NCBI GenBank assembly: GCA_964544115.1
Contig: CAZJBP010000117.1
Location: forward strand, 1 to 11,671
DNA: 11,671 bases
Direction: 5' to 3'
Source of the DNA: CAZJBP01 sp964544115
Lineage (GTDB): Bacteria; Verrucomicrobiota; Kiritimatiellia; UBA8416; JADHWI01
A program made the position numbers and the translations under genes. Of this stretch, positions 1 through 5,962 are shown piece after piece; within the stretch, counting starts at the first letter, position 1, and each line of letters begins with the position of its first letter. The notes beneath the pieces are model-generated. The model saw only the letters and a list, made by a program, of their open reading frames with translations, did no database searches and was not told the origin of the DNA.

Positions 1-68
1 GGGGGGAGAAGATTACCCCGCGGCCCGCACATTACAACCACGATCAACAGCCTGCGGCCTGCGCGCTT

Positions 69-386
69 TCATCCCGCGCACCGCCGGATCGCGCCCGACT
101 CGGGATCGAAGCGCAGCCGGCCCGCCGTGACGATGGCTTCCTTGTCTCGTTTGGGAAGCCGCTTGAAGCGGTATTCCACCTTGAGCGCAAGGGAGCGGGA
201 GCCGATGCGGCGTTTGAAGACCAGTTCCTGCGGCGGGTTCGCGCGCAGGAACCTGGCGGCCTTGGGGCCGCCGGCCGCGTGCTCGCGGTAGCGCCGACCG
301 ACATCCGTGGTGATGCCGGCATACAGCGATCCGTGGGTCGCGCGAATGACGTAGAGATACCAGATCACGCCGGTTGGACCTCGCAT
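69..386 (-). CDS. GIY-YIG nuclease superfamily protein, UPF0213/YhbQ-like
   Basis: This 105-residue protein is a single GIY-YIG domain, the usual size for the stand-alone UPF0213 (YhbQ/YazA) family. The first strand reads WYLYVIR (residues 9-15) and the second LYAGITTDVGRRYREH (21-36), so the GIY...YIG pair appears as YLY...YAG, followed by the conserved R/H helix. The motif LKVEYRFKRLPKRDKE (69-84) carries the expected catalytic glutamate at E71. Members of this family are presumed metal-dependent nucleases, but their cellular role is poorly defined. I chose the start at MRGPTGVIWY because the domain begins at once; an upstream in-frame start would run back into the nitroreductase gene. A weak AGGGG lies upstream. 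It is the last gene of a minus-strand cluster, 28 bases after the nitroreductase stop. Family assignment is confident; function is not. Confidence 0.85.
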   Translation of the reverse strand: MRGPTGVIWYLYVIRATHGSLYAGITTDVGRRYREHAAGGPKAARFLRANPPQELVFKRRIGSRSLALKVEYRFKRLPKRDKEAIVTAGRLRFDPESGAIRRCAG

Positions 387-414
387 GGAGTACCGCCCCT
401 GCCGCCCGGTTCGC

Positions 415-1245
415 TCACACGGCGATGCGGCGGATGCGGGCGGCGTCATCACGCTGCACCGTTCGGGCGTAGCGGAACGACGGCAGACCGAACAGCATGG
501 GATAGTAGAACTGGCCGTCCGTCAGCCCGACCGGCGACTTGAGGTCCGGCAGCAACTCCAGCGTCATCTTCACCAAGCCGCACCAGACCGTGCCCAGGCC
601 AGCGGTCTGCGCCATGAGTTCGAAGGTGGCCAGCGCCAGGTTCACGTCCTCCTGCGGGCAGACAGATTCCGGGCCGGCGGAGATCACCAACAGGTGCGGG
701 GCGCCGCGGAAGATCACGTCCACCCCGTGCTCGAACCAGGCCGACGCCGCCTGCATGAGATAGGCGTATTGCTCTGGCACGCGCCCGGCCTTCTCCGCGG
801 CGTGCAGCCCGTTCAGAGCTTTGAGGCGGAACCGATGCATGACGGCCTTGTCGTCGATCACGGAGAAGGTCAGGCCCCTGCGGTTGATTCCGCTGGGAGC
901 ATTGCCGAGCGCCGCCAGCAGCCGCTGAAGAAGGGCGGGGTCCACGTTCTCATCGCGGTAGCGCCTCACGCTCCGCCGTCCGCGCACCAGGGCGATCATC
1001 TGGTCCAGGGCAGGAAAGGAGGCTGACGTCAGCGGAAGGCTTTGGGCGGGGTCGCGCCCGAAGATGGAAACCGCCGCCGCGGGGCACACCGCCAGACAGT
1101 GCTGACACTGGATGCACTTCTCCTCGTTCTCCGGCCGGATGAACGGCTCCGCAGCCCCGGGCATCTCAATGATCCGCGACGGGCAATCGAACATGCACTG
1201 GCCGCACCGCGTACACAGGGATTGATCAACGACAAACCGCAACAT
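415..1245 (-). CDS. Ferredoxin-nitroreductase fusion (two 4Fe-4S clusters plus FMN nitroreductase domain)
   Basis: This 276-residue protein joins an N-terminal bacterial ferredoxin domain to a nitroreductase-fold flavoprotein. Two CxxCxxCxxxC motifs (C11, C14, C17, C21 and C44, C47, C50, C54) should bind two [4Fe-4S] clusters. The nitroreductase domain starts at RGRRSVRRYRD (88-98), the FMN-phosphate-binding arginine motif, and continues through NAPSGINRRG (115-124) to a typical C-terminal end. Such fusions occur in anaerobes and are thought to pass electrons from ferredoxin-type carriers through the clusters to FMN, reducing nitro or quinone-like compounds; the natural substrate is unknown. 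The start is fixed by GGAGGAA (1251-1257 on the complement) 5 bases before the ATG; an in-frame start 10 codons upstream lacks this. It lies 46 bases downstream of pirin on the same strand and is probably cotranscribed with it. It should be cytoplasmic, as no signal peptide or membrane helix is seen. Confidence 0.92.
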   Translation of the reverse strand: MLRFVVDQSLCTRCGQCMFDCPSRIIEMPGAAEPFIRPENEEKCIQCQHCLAVCPAAAVSIFGRDPAQSLPLTSASFPALDQMIALVRGRRSVRRYRDENVDPALLQRLLAALGNAPSGINRRGLTFSVIDDKAVMHRFRLKALNGLHAAEKAGRVPEQYAYLMQAASAWFEHGVDVIFRGAPHLLVISAGPESVCPQEDVNLALATFELMAQTAGLGTVWCGLVKMTLELLPDLKSPVGLTDGQFYYPMLFGLPSFRYARTVQRDDAARIRRIAV

Positions 1246-1291
1246 GTCACTTCCTCCGTGAGTTCTATCCGCCAAACTGAACCGCCGGCAT

Positions 1292-2167
1292 CTATGGCTG
1301 CAGCTTCCTGCCTGCCGGCGTGCCTTCTTTGCGAATCAAGGTGCCCTGGTCCAGTTCGGCAAAGGCCTGGTCCAGTTCCTCCTGCGTGTTCATCACGATG
1401 GGGCCGCCCCAGGCGATGGGCTCGTGGAGCGGCCGGCCGGCAAACAGGACGAAGCGCATGCCGGCATCGCCGGCCTGAACCCGAAACTCATCACCTTCTC
1501 CAAGGAGCACAGCCCGGTGGCTCTCCGTCAACTGGCGCGCATCGTCCAACAGCCCTGCGCCTTCCACGATGTAGATGAAGAGCGTGGCTTGCGGATCGAC
1601 GTGAAGGCCCCAAGTGGCGTTGGGCTTCAGGGCCACATCCAACAGCAGGGCCGGCACATAATCGCCTTGAGCTGCCCCCGTGGTCTTGCCGTAGTGGCCG
1701 GAGATCACGCCAACCGTGCCCGCCGCTTCCGACACCCTGGGAATCGACGCGGCTGTAATGTCCCGGTACTGGGGATGCACCCACTTATCCTTGCGGGGCA
1801 AGTTGATCCAGAGCTGAAGGCCCAGCATCCGCGGCGAAGCCTTGGGCATTTCCTGGTGGATGATGCCGCTCCCGGCGGTCATCCACTGACAGCCGCCGTC
1901 CAGGATGTGTCCTTTGTTGCCCAGACTGTCGCCGTGCTCGACGTCGCCGGCGATCAGGTACGTCACCGTCTCGATGCCGCGGTGGGGGTGCCAGGGAAAG
2001 CCCTTGATGTAATCGGCGGGGTTGCGGGAATCAAAGGCGTCCAGCATCAGGAACGGATCGAACTGCGTGGTGGTGTTGGGACCCAGCACGCGCACCAGAT
2101 GCACGCTGGCGCCGTCCACTTGCCGCGAGCCGGTTACGACCCGGAGGATCTTCCTTGTCGCGCTCAT
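1292..2167 (-). CDS. Pirin family protein (bicupin)
   Basis: This 291-residue protein has the normal length and layout of pirin, two cupin barrels. The N-terminal cupin carries the diagnostic stretch GFPWHPHRGIETVTYLI (56-72) and GSGIIHQEMP (99-108). H60, H62, H104 and E106 are the expected ligands of the single metal (iron in characterised pirins). The second cupin (about 165-270) has no comparable metal set, which is normal. Bacterial pirins have been described as quercetin 2,3-dioxygenases and as redox- or stress-linked proteins, so no specific substrate can be given. The start is the first ATG of the frame and begins just before the family's conserved KILRVV strand; no strong ribosome-binding site is visible. 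It is the first gene of the cluster leading to the ferredoxin-nitroreductase and the GIY-YIG gene, which suggests a shared redox or stress theme. That theme is inference. Confidence 0.93.
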   Translation of the reverse strand: MSATRKILRVVTGSRQVDGASVHLVRVLGPNTTTQFDPFLMLDAFDSRNPADYIKGFPWHPHRGIETVTYLIAGDVEHGDSLGNKGHILDGGCQWMTAGSGIIHQEMPKASPRMLGLQLWINLPRKDKWVHPQYRDITAASIPRVSEAAGTVGVISGHYGKTTGAAQGDYVPALLLDVALKPNATWGLHVDPQATLFIYIVEGAGLLDDARQLTESHRAVLLGEGDEFRVQAGDAGMRFVLFAGRPLHEPIAWGGPIVMNTQEELDQAFAELDQGTLIRKEGTPAGRKLQP

Positions 2168-2411
2168 GAGCCCGATTATGGCTCAGGCATGGCCCGGCGT
2201 CCAGACCGCGAATTGCCCCCTGCACGCATGGGCGGACGACGGGCTACAGGGCAACCCACAGAACACAAGCCCCCCCCGATTCGCCTTGAAACGCCCATGG
2301 GGCCTGCCCTATCGTTCAAACCCAGTCAGGACGCAGGTCAGACGGCAGGTCCCTCCGCTTCAGCCAGCGGGTGAGCGGCGCCGCGCGACCGGTCCCGATC
2401 CCGCATATCAC

Positions 2412-2501
2412 GGAGAGGTGGCTGAGTGGCTGAAGGCAACGGTTTGCTAAACCGTCGTACTGGGTTAACTGGTACCGGGGGTTCAAATCCCCCCCTCTCC
2501 G
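2412..2501 (+). tRNA. tRNA-Ser(GCT), CCA encoded
   Basis: This folds as a class II tRNA of 90 bases. The acceptor stem is GGAGAGG (2412-2418) with CCTCTCC (2494-2500), discriminator G2501, and the CCA end is encoded at 2502-2504. The anticodon stem ACGGT (2439-2443) pairs with ACCGT (2451-2455) around the loop TTGCTAA, giving anticodon GCT at 2446-2448, which reads AGC/AGU serine codons. A long variable arm with paired GTAC ends follows, as expected for tRNA-Ser. The T arm is a GGGGG/CCCCC stem around TTCAAAT. It is transcribed away from the pirin cluster, and its 3' side borders the accessory patch with the Fic gene. tRNA 3' ends are common integration targets, but I found no duplicated tRNA end inside the window. 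Confidence 0.97.
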
Positions 2502-2512
2502 CCAATTAGTGG

Positions 2513-2551
2513 CGAAAACCCCTTGTTTCCCAATGAAATCAGGGGGTTTCG
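2513..2551 (+). terminator. Hairpin just downstream of tRNA-Ser, candidate terminator
   Basis: CGAAA-A-CCCC (2513-2522) can pair with GGGG-G-TTTCG at about 2542-2551 with one mismatch. The inner part adds TTTC/GAAA pairing around a short CCAAT loop, so the stem is nearly continuous. It begins 8 bases after the encoded CCA and is followed by GTTAG rather than a clean T-run. It may therefore be an imperfect intrinsic terminator, or part of a degraded attachment site. Confidence 0.4.
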
Positions 2552-2881
2552 TTAGTAAACAGCGGCTTTCCTGACCCACGAAATACCCGCAAATACCCCG
2601 CGTTTTCCCGCCAGATTTTCCCTTTTCTTTCCCTCGGCGGGATTCGGGGGCGGGGAATGAACCGGCGGCATTGAGCACCCCCTCCGGCAGCCGTCGCACT
2701 GACCGAATGGCGTGCAAGCCCAACCCATGCGAGCGGGAGTCCGTACTTGCGATCCCGGCTACGCCTCGACAGCATCCTTCTTCTCGCCATGATGCCTCTC
2801 ATCTCCATCGACGTCGGTGTTGAGGATTCGACGCGCCAGCGGCAATATCCTGGCCGTAAAGACGCAAACGCGCTGGCTTCC
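2552..2881. other. Non-coding stretch between tRNA-Ser and the Fic gene
   Basis: I see no convincing gene in these 330 bases. Open frames crossing it on the minus strand have compositions rich in Arg, Gly and Ser, and part of one is simply the antisense of the tRNA. One small structure is visible: an imperfect tandem repeat AAATACCCGC / AAATACCCCGC at 2581-2601. Such short direct repeats near a tRNA can be leftovers of an integration site, but no integrase remnant is readable here. The last 60 bases are the 3' flank of the Fic gene. Confidence 0.5.
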
Positions 2882-3922
2882 TCAGGGGCGATACCACGAG
2901 CCCTTTCCGATCCCCTCCCGGGTCAGCAGCCGCTTCCCGACAAGTGTCTTGAGGTGAACTTTGATCGTGTTGCGGCTGGCGCCGGTAAGCCGTTGCACCT
3001 CTCGGACCGTCACGCGGCCCTGTTCCCGTGCGGCGACCAGTATGTCCTGCGAGAGTTTCGGAACCGACAGCAGCTTCTCCTCCCGATCGAGCTTCCGCTT
3101 CAGGACGTCGACCTGCTGCTTCAGCGACTGCAGGAAGAACACGAGCCAGTCGTCCTGCCGGGCATTGTCGGCGTAGAGGGTTGCCTGCGCCCGCCTCAGC
3201 GCGAGATAGTAGCGGTCCTTGTTCTCCTCGATGACCCGCTCCAGAGAACTGTAGGGGACGTAGAGATACCCGGCCTTCAGCAGGAACAGCGTCGTTAGAA
3301 TTCGCGAGAGCCGCCCGTTGCCGTCCTGGAAAGGATGGATAGCGAGGAAGTGCACGACGAAGACGGCAATGAGGATCAGGATGTGGTGGCGGCCGGCCGC
3401 CACCTCCCCGTTGAACCACTCCACCAGTTCCCTCATCTGCTGCGGGGTGTCGAAGGGCGCAGCCGTCTCGAAGATGACACCCACGCTCTTCCCGTCGGCG
3501 TCGAACGCCTCCACGTTGTTCGGCAGCTTCTTGTATTCGCCCCGGTGCCGCGCATCCTTGGTCGAGTGCTTCAGCAGGAGCTGGTGCAGTTGCCTGATGT
3601 GGTTTTCGGTGACGGGGATGTCGACGTAGGACTCGAAGACGAGGTTCATGGCTTCGGCATAGCCCGCCACCTCCTGCTCGTCCCTCGACCGGAAATGCTT
3701 CAGTCCGACGCCGGACAAGAGGCGCTCGACTTCTCCGTCCGTCAGCTTCACCCCTTCGATGCGGGTGGACGATCCGACGGACTCGATCGTCGCCACCTGC
3801 CGAAGAAGGTTCAACCGGTCCGGGGCGATGTTCCGGAACGCCCGCCATGCCCCCTTGAATTCGTCGATGCCGGCGACGGTTCGCAGGATGTCCGGGCTGA
3901 TCTTGAGCAAAGGCGTATCCAT
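2882..3922 (-). CDS. Fic family AMP-transferase with N-terminal inhibitory motif and C-terminal winged helix
   Basis: This 346-residue protein has the order typical of chromosomal class II Fic proteins: a Fic_N region, the Fic core and a winged-helix tail. The catalytic loop is the complete HPFQDGNGRLSR (196-207), with the base H196 and the ATP-phosphate-binding GNGR. Upstream, SSTRIEG (51-57) fits the (S/T)xxxE(G/N) inhibitory helix, whose glutamate (E56) blocks productive ATP binding, so the enzyme should be auto-inhibited. Residues about 285-346 (VTVREVQRLTGASRNTIKVH at 304-323) form the helix-turn-helix. The expected reaction is AMP transfer from ATP to a hydroxyl of a target protein; the target is unknown. 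Three in-frame ATGs lie within 19 bases. I chose the last (MDTPLLK) because family members begin near there and a promoter lies just upstream; starts at 3934 or 3940 remain possible. It stands alone beside broken toxin-type genes next to a tRNA. Confidence 0.92.
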   Translation of the reverse strand: MDTPLLKISPDILRTVAGIDEFKGAWRAFRNIAPDRLNLLRQVATIESVGSSTRIEGVKLTDGEVERLLSGVGLKHFRSRDEQEVAGYAEAMNLVFESYVDIPVTENHIRQLHQLLLKHSTKDARHRGEYKKLPNNVEAFDADGKSVGVIFETAAPFDTPQQMRELVEWFNGEVAAGRHHILILIAVFVVHFLAIHPFQDGNGRLSRILTTLFLLKAGYLYVPYSSLERVIEENKDRYYLALRRAQATLYADNARQDDWLVFFLQSLKQQVDVLKRKLDREEKLLSVPKLSQDILVAAREQGRVTVREVQRLTGASRNTIKVHLKTLVGKRLLTREGIGKGSWYRP

Positions 3923-3935
3923 ACAGTTATCCATA
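3916..3935. repeat. Two direct TATCCATA repeats at the Fic start codon
   Basis: TATCCATA occurs at 3916-3923 and again at 3928-3935, exactly 12 bases apart. On the coding strand these are two TATGGATA copies, each holding an in-frame ATG GAT. One covers the chosen start codon and the other abuts the predicted -10 element. Because the Fic protein ends in a winged helix, these could be its own operator half-sites. That is inference; short repeats can also arise by chance. Confidence 0.4.
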
Positions 3936-3961
3936 ATCATCCAAAGGATCGACGTCGTCAA
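3933..3961 (-). promoter_or_regulatory. Candidate sigma-70-type promoter of the Fic gene
   Basis: On the minus strand, TTGACG (3961-3956) is followed after 17 bases by GATTAT (3938-3933). The -35 box matches the consensus at 5 of 6 positions, while the -10 box is poor. Initiation about 7 bases downstream would fall near 3926, leaving only a few bases before the ATG at 3922. Confidence 0.35.
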
Positions 3962-4038
3962 TGCCGGACTTCCGGATAATACCGGGTATGATTGTGTCCA
4001 CTACAGAGCATCGAAGCCCAGAAAGCCAGACACCTGGG

Positions 4039-4266
4039 TCATGGGCCCTTGGCTTCCTTTTCCATGCACTTCAGCCGATCGGCCAGATCGCGGGGCACGG
4101 TGAAGATCATCTTCTTGCCTCGCTTCTTCTGTTCCAGCGCTCCGCGCACGTGCAGGTCGAGCAAGTCAGTCCGCGCGGTGTGATACACCACATTGCGGCT
4201 CTTTTGGGCAACATACGGCTCCCGATCCAGGCGGATGTCGGCTTCGGCGATGCCGGTTTCGTGGTG
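4039..4266 (-). pseudogene. C-terminal winged-helix remnant of a second Fic family protein
   Basis: Reading the minus strand between a stop at 4267-4269 and the stop at 4039-4041 gives 75 open codons with no ATG near their beginning. The part from about 4194 downward reads NVVYHTARTDLLDL, then RGALEQKKRGKKMIFTVP and DLADRL. I recognise this as the conserved end of many Fic proteins, where a winged helix has the pattern NVVYxTARTDLLDL followed by a basic wing. No HPFxxGNGR or other Fic core is found upstream in any frame, so this is a truncated gene tail. It lies directly upstream of, and on the same strand as, the intact Fic gene, whose own C-terminus is a different winged-helix type; this is therefore not a simple duplication. 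Codons above about 4195 (EADIRLDREPYVAQKS) fit the family less clearly. The identification is from memory of the motif. Confidence 0.5.
4201..4257 (+). pseudogene. Possible fragment of an AbiEii-type nucleotidyltransferase toxin gene
   Basis: The plus strand here encodes LLGNIRLPIQADVGFGDA. It resembles the internal motif LGxxRxPxQxDxGFGD typical of AbiEii/AbiGii nucleotidyltransferase toxins, where the aspartates belong to the active-site strand. Only about 18 codons match. Neither the N-terminal GGT-type motif nor the later lysine region of the family is readable nearby, so if real it is a small relic. It overlaps the upper, weaker part of the Fic-tail frame on the other strand, so at most one of the two can be homologous there. 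A junction near 4195-4201 would satisfy both. Confidence 0.3.
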
Positions 4267-4325
4267 TCAACGCCATCCAGCCAGACCTTGTGCCCGTGGT
4301 TCGTACTATGCGATATGACATGTAG

Positions 4326-4427
4326 GCCGTCGGCGACGGCGGCAGCGAGGCGAGCCTGGTTTCCCTCACGGCCTACCAGATGAAGAGCGTCTGGCCCGAG
4401 CTCAAAGACCAGGAAGGCCGGCACTGA
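4326..4427 (+). pseudogene. Orphan C-terminal gene fragment upstream of the membrane protein gene
   Basis: From just after a TAG at 4323-4325 to the TGA at 4425-4427, the plus strand reads 33 codons ending in SLTAYQMKSVWPELKDQE-GRH. The composition looks like real protein, and the stop lies 25 bases before the next gene's ATG, the spacing expected for an upstream partner in an operon. I do not recognise the family. The frame upstream of the TAG continues as VPVVRTMRYDM, so the break could be one nonsense mutation or a rearrangement point. The opposite strand is also open here, so the reading is uncertain. Confidence 0.28.
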
Positions 4428-4452
4428 CGACCGGCAACAGGAGGAGAGAGCC

Positions 4453-4941
4453 ATGGATGCCATCGACAAGCCGACAGGGAGCCCGCAGGAAATGCTCAGA
4501 GCGCGACTGGCAACGCTCAAGATGATTCACGCCGCGCTCGTCACCGGAGTCATCGTCTTCGCCCTGGTCGCCCTGGCCGTCACGCGCGGCAGGCTGACCA
4601 CCACCGCTGACTTCAGCAACCCCATGACCGCCGTGGCGGCGGCGGTGTCGGTGTCCTCCGTCCTCTTGGCGGCCGCACTGCGCAAGGTTGTGCCCCGGCT
4701 GGGTCCGGCGCCACAGGATATCGAGGGCAGCCTCAACCGGTATCAGGGCTTCGTCCTGGTGCGAGCGGCGATGGTCGAGGGCGGCGCCCTGTTGGCGACG
4801 GTTGTCCTGCTCGTGACCCGCAACGCGTGGGCGCTTGTCCCGGTGCTCCTGTCCGCGGGGGCCCTGGCCTTCTTTCGTCCGTCGCAGGGCGAGTTTGTGG
4901 CCCTCGCGTGCGGGGACGACCGGTCGCCGGGAGAGTTCTGA
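4453..4941 (+). CDS. Small four-helix membrane protein of unknown function
   Basis: I do not recognise this 162-residue protein. It has a short polar N-terminus (1-20) and four likely membrane helices: about 24-44 (MIHAALVTGVIVFALVALAV), 58-76, 100-122 and 126-142. The middle loop PRLGPAPQDIEGSLNRYQGF lies between helices 2 and 3, and the tail after FFRPSQGEF is short and acidic. It has no signal peptidase site and no catalytic motif. The start is secure because AGGAGG (4439-4444) stands 8 bases before the ATG. It sits alone, convergent with the ABC transporter operon, and follows an apparent gene remnant. Small proteins of this plan are common in the inner membranes of several phyla, but nothing here indicates what it does. 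Confidence 0.8.
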   Translation: MDAIDKPTGSPQEMLRARLATLKMIHAALVTGVIVFALVALAVTRGRLTTTADFSNPMTAVAAAVSVSSVLLAAALRKVVPRLGPAPQDIEGSLNRYQGFVLVRAAMVEGGALLATVVLLVTRNAWALVPVLLSAGALAFFRPSQGEFVALACGDDRSPGEF

Positions 4942-4968
4942 GCGCCGCGGCCGCCGCCGGGCGGCGCT
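4941..4968. terminator. GC-rich inverted repeat between convergent genes, candidate bidirectional terminator
   Basis: AGCGCCGC (4941-4948) pairs perfectly with GCGGCGCT (4961-4968) around a 12-base GC-rich loop that can itself pair partly. It begins at the last base of the membrane protein's stop and reaches the stop of the convergent permease. There is no T-run on either side, so it may stall rather than strictly terminate transcription. Confidence 0.4.
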
Positions 4969-5962
4969 AGCGCCGGCGGAACAGCACCGCCAGGAACAGG
5001 GGGGCTCCGCAGACGGCGGTCACGATCCCGACGGGCAGCTCGGTCGGCGCGAGGACGGTGCGCCCGACGGCGTCACACACGGCCAGCACCGTGCCGCCCA
5101 GCAGGAACGACACCGGCAGCATGCGGCGGTGATCCGTGCCCGCCAGCGCGCGTGCAGCGTGTGGGACGAGCATGCCCACGAAGCCGATCGGGCCGGCGAG
5201 CGACACGACCCCGGCGGTGACCAGGCCGACCCCCAGGACGGTGCGGCGCAGCACGCGCTGCGTGTCCACCCCGTGGCCCATCGCCACCTCGGTTCCCAGC
5301 GCCAGGTGGTTGTATTCGCGCATCTGGCTGAAGAGCAGCGCCAGCCCCGGCCCGGCCAGCAGCGCCAGCGCCCCGAGGTCGCGATAGCCCAGCACGTCCA
5401 GCCCGCCGGTCATCCAGCGATGGAGCGACATGAACTCGAAGGGCGACACGAAGTAGACCATCATCGCGACCAGGCCGCTGCACAGGATGCTGATCGTGAT
5501 CCCGCCCAGCAGCAGCACGTGCACGCCGGGCCCGCGCGGGCGGCGGCAGACCGCCAGCATGAACGCCAGCACCGCGGCCGCGCCAAGGAGCGCCAGCGCC
5601 TGGACCGAGGACAGGGGCCCGACCCAGATGCGCAGCGCGGGGAAGAGGTGGGCCGTGAACGCGCCCAGCGCGGCCCCGCCGGCGATGCCCAGCGTCCACG
5701 GCTCGGCCAGCGGATTGCGGAAGAGCACCTGCAGCGCGGCGCCCGAGGTGGCCAGTCCGCCGCCGACGATCAGCGCCAGCAGCACGCGGGGGATGCGCTG
5801 GCTCCACAGGATCATGGCGTCGGGCGAGGCCGCGCCGCTCGCCCCGAGGCCGCGCAGCGCGGCCATCGCATCGATCCGCTCCGCGCCGACCCACGGCAGG
5901 ACGAGGGCCGCGACCCCGGTCGCGGCGGCGGTGATCCAGAGGCTGGTGGACCGACGGTTCAT
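4967..5962 (-). CDS. FecCD/BtuC-type ABC transporter permease (siderophore, heme or cobamide uptake)
   Basis: This 331-residue protein is a FecCD-family permease of near-normal length with about ten membrane helices. The family signatures are clear: RIPRVLLALIVGGGLATSG then ALQVLFRNPLAEPWTLG (56-92), and near the C-terminus GPIGFVGMLVPHAAR, GTDHR and ELPVGI. In the inner membrane it would form a dimeric channel with the ATPase encoded just upstream, importing an iron chelate, heme or corrinoid delivered by a periplasmic binding protein. Sequence alone does not separate these substrates. Its ATG overlaps the ATPase stop in an ATGA arrangement (5959-5962), so translation is probably coupled. 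I rejected a start 22 codons upstream because it would lie inside the ATPase gene and add an Arg-rich non-family extension. Confidence 0.93.
   Translation of the reverse strand: MNRRSTSLWITAAATGVAALVLPWVGAERIDAMAALRGLGASGAASPDAMILWSQRIPRVLLALIVGGGLATSGAALQVLFRNPLAEPWTLGIAGGAALGAFTAHLFPALRIWVGPLSSVQALALLGAAAVLAFMLAVCRRPRGPGVHVLLLGGITISILCSGLVAMMVYFVSPFEFMSLHRWMTGGLDVLGYRDLGALALLAGPGLALLFSQMREYNHLALGTEVAMGHGVDTQRVLRRTVLGVGLVTAGVVSLAGPIGFVGMLVPHAARALAGTDHRRMLPVSFLLGGTVLAVCDAVGRTVLAPTELPVGIVTAVCGAPLFLAVLFRRR

Noticed and set aside
1424..2374. A 316-codon plus-strand frame opposite pirin
   Set aside because: It is antisense to a clear pirin with intact metal ligands and lacks any recognisable domain.
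2316..2808. Minus-strand open frames over the tRNA-Ser region (2316-2723 and 2539-2808)
   Set aside because: One is the antisense of the tRNA, containing the well-known false GGDLNPRYQL-type string. Neither has a recognisable domain or ribosome-binding site.
2799..3848. Second minus-strand frame overlapping the Fic gene
   Set aside because: It is a shifted frame of the Fic gene, with Arg/Pro/Gly-rich content and no domain.
3961..4383. A 140-codon plus-strand frame as an intact gene
   Set aside because: Only about 18 codons in it resemble any family (AbiEii). The left part is antisense to the Fic-tail frame and there is no ribosome-binding site, so I describe fragments instead.
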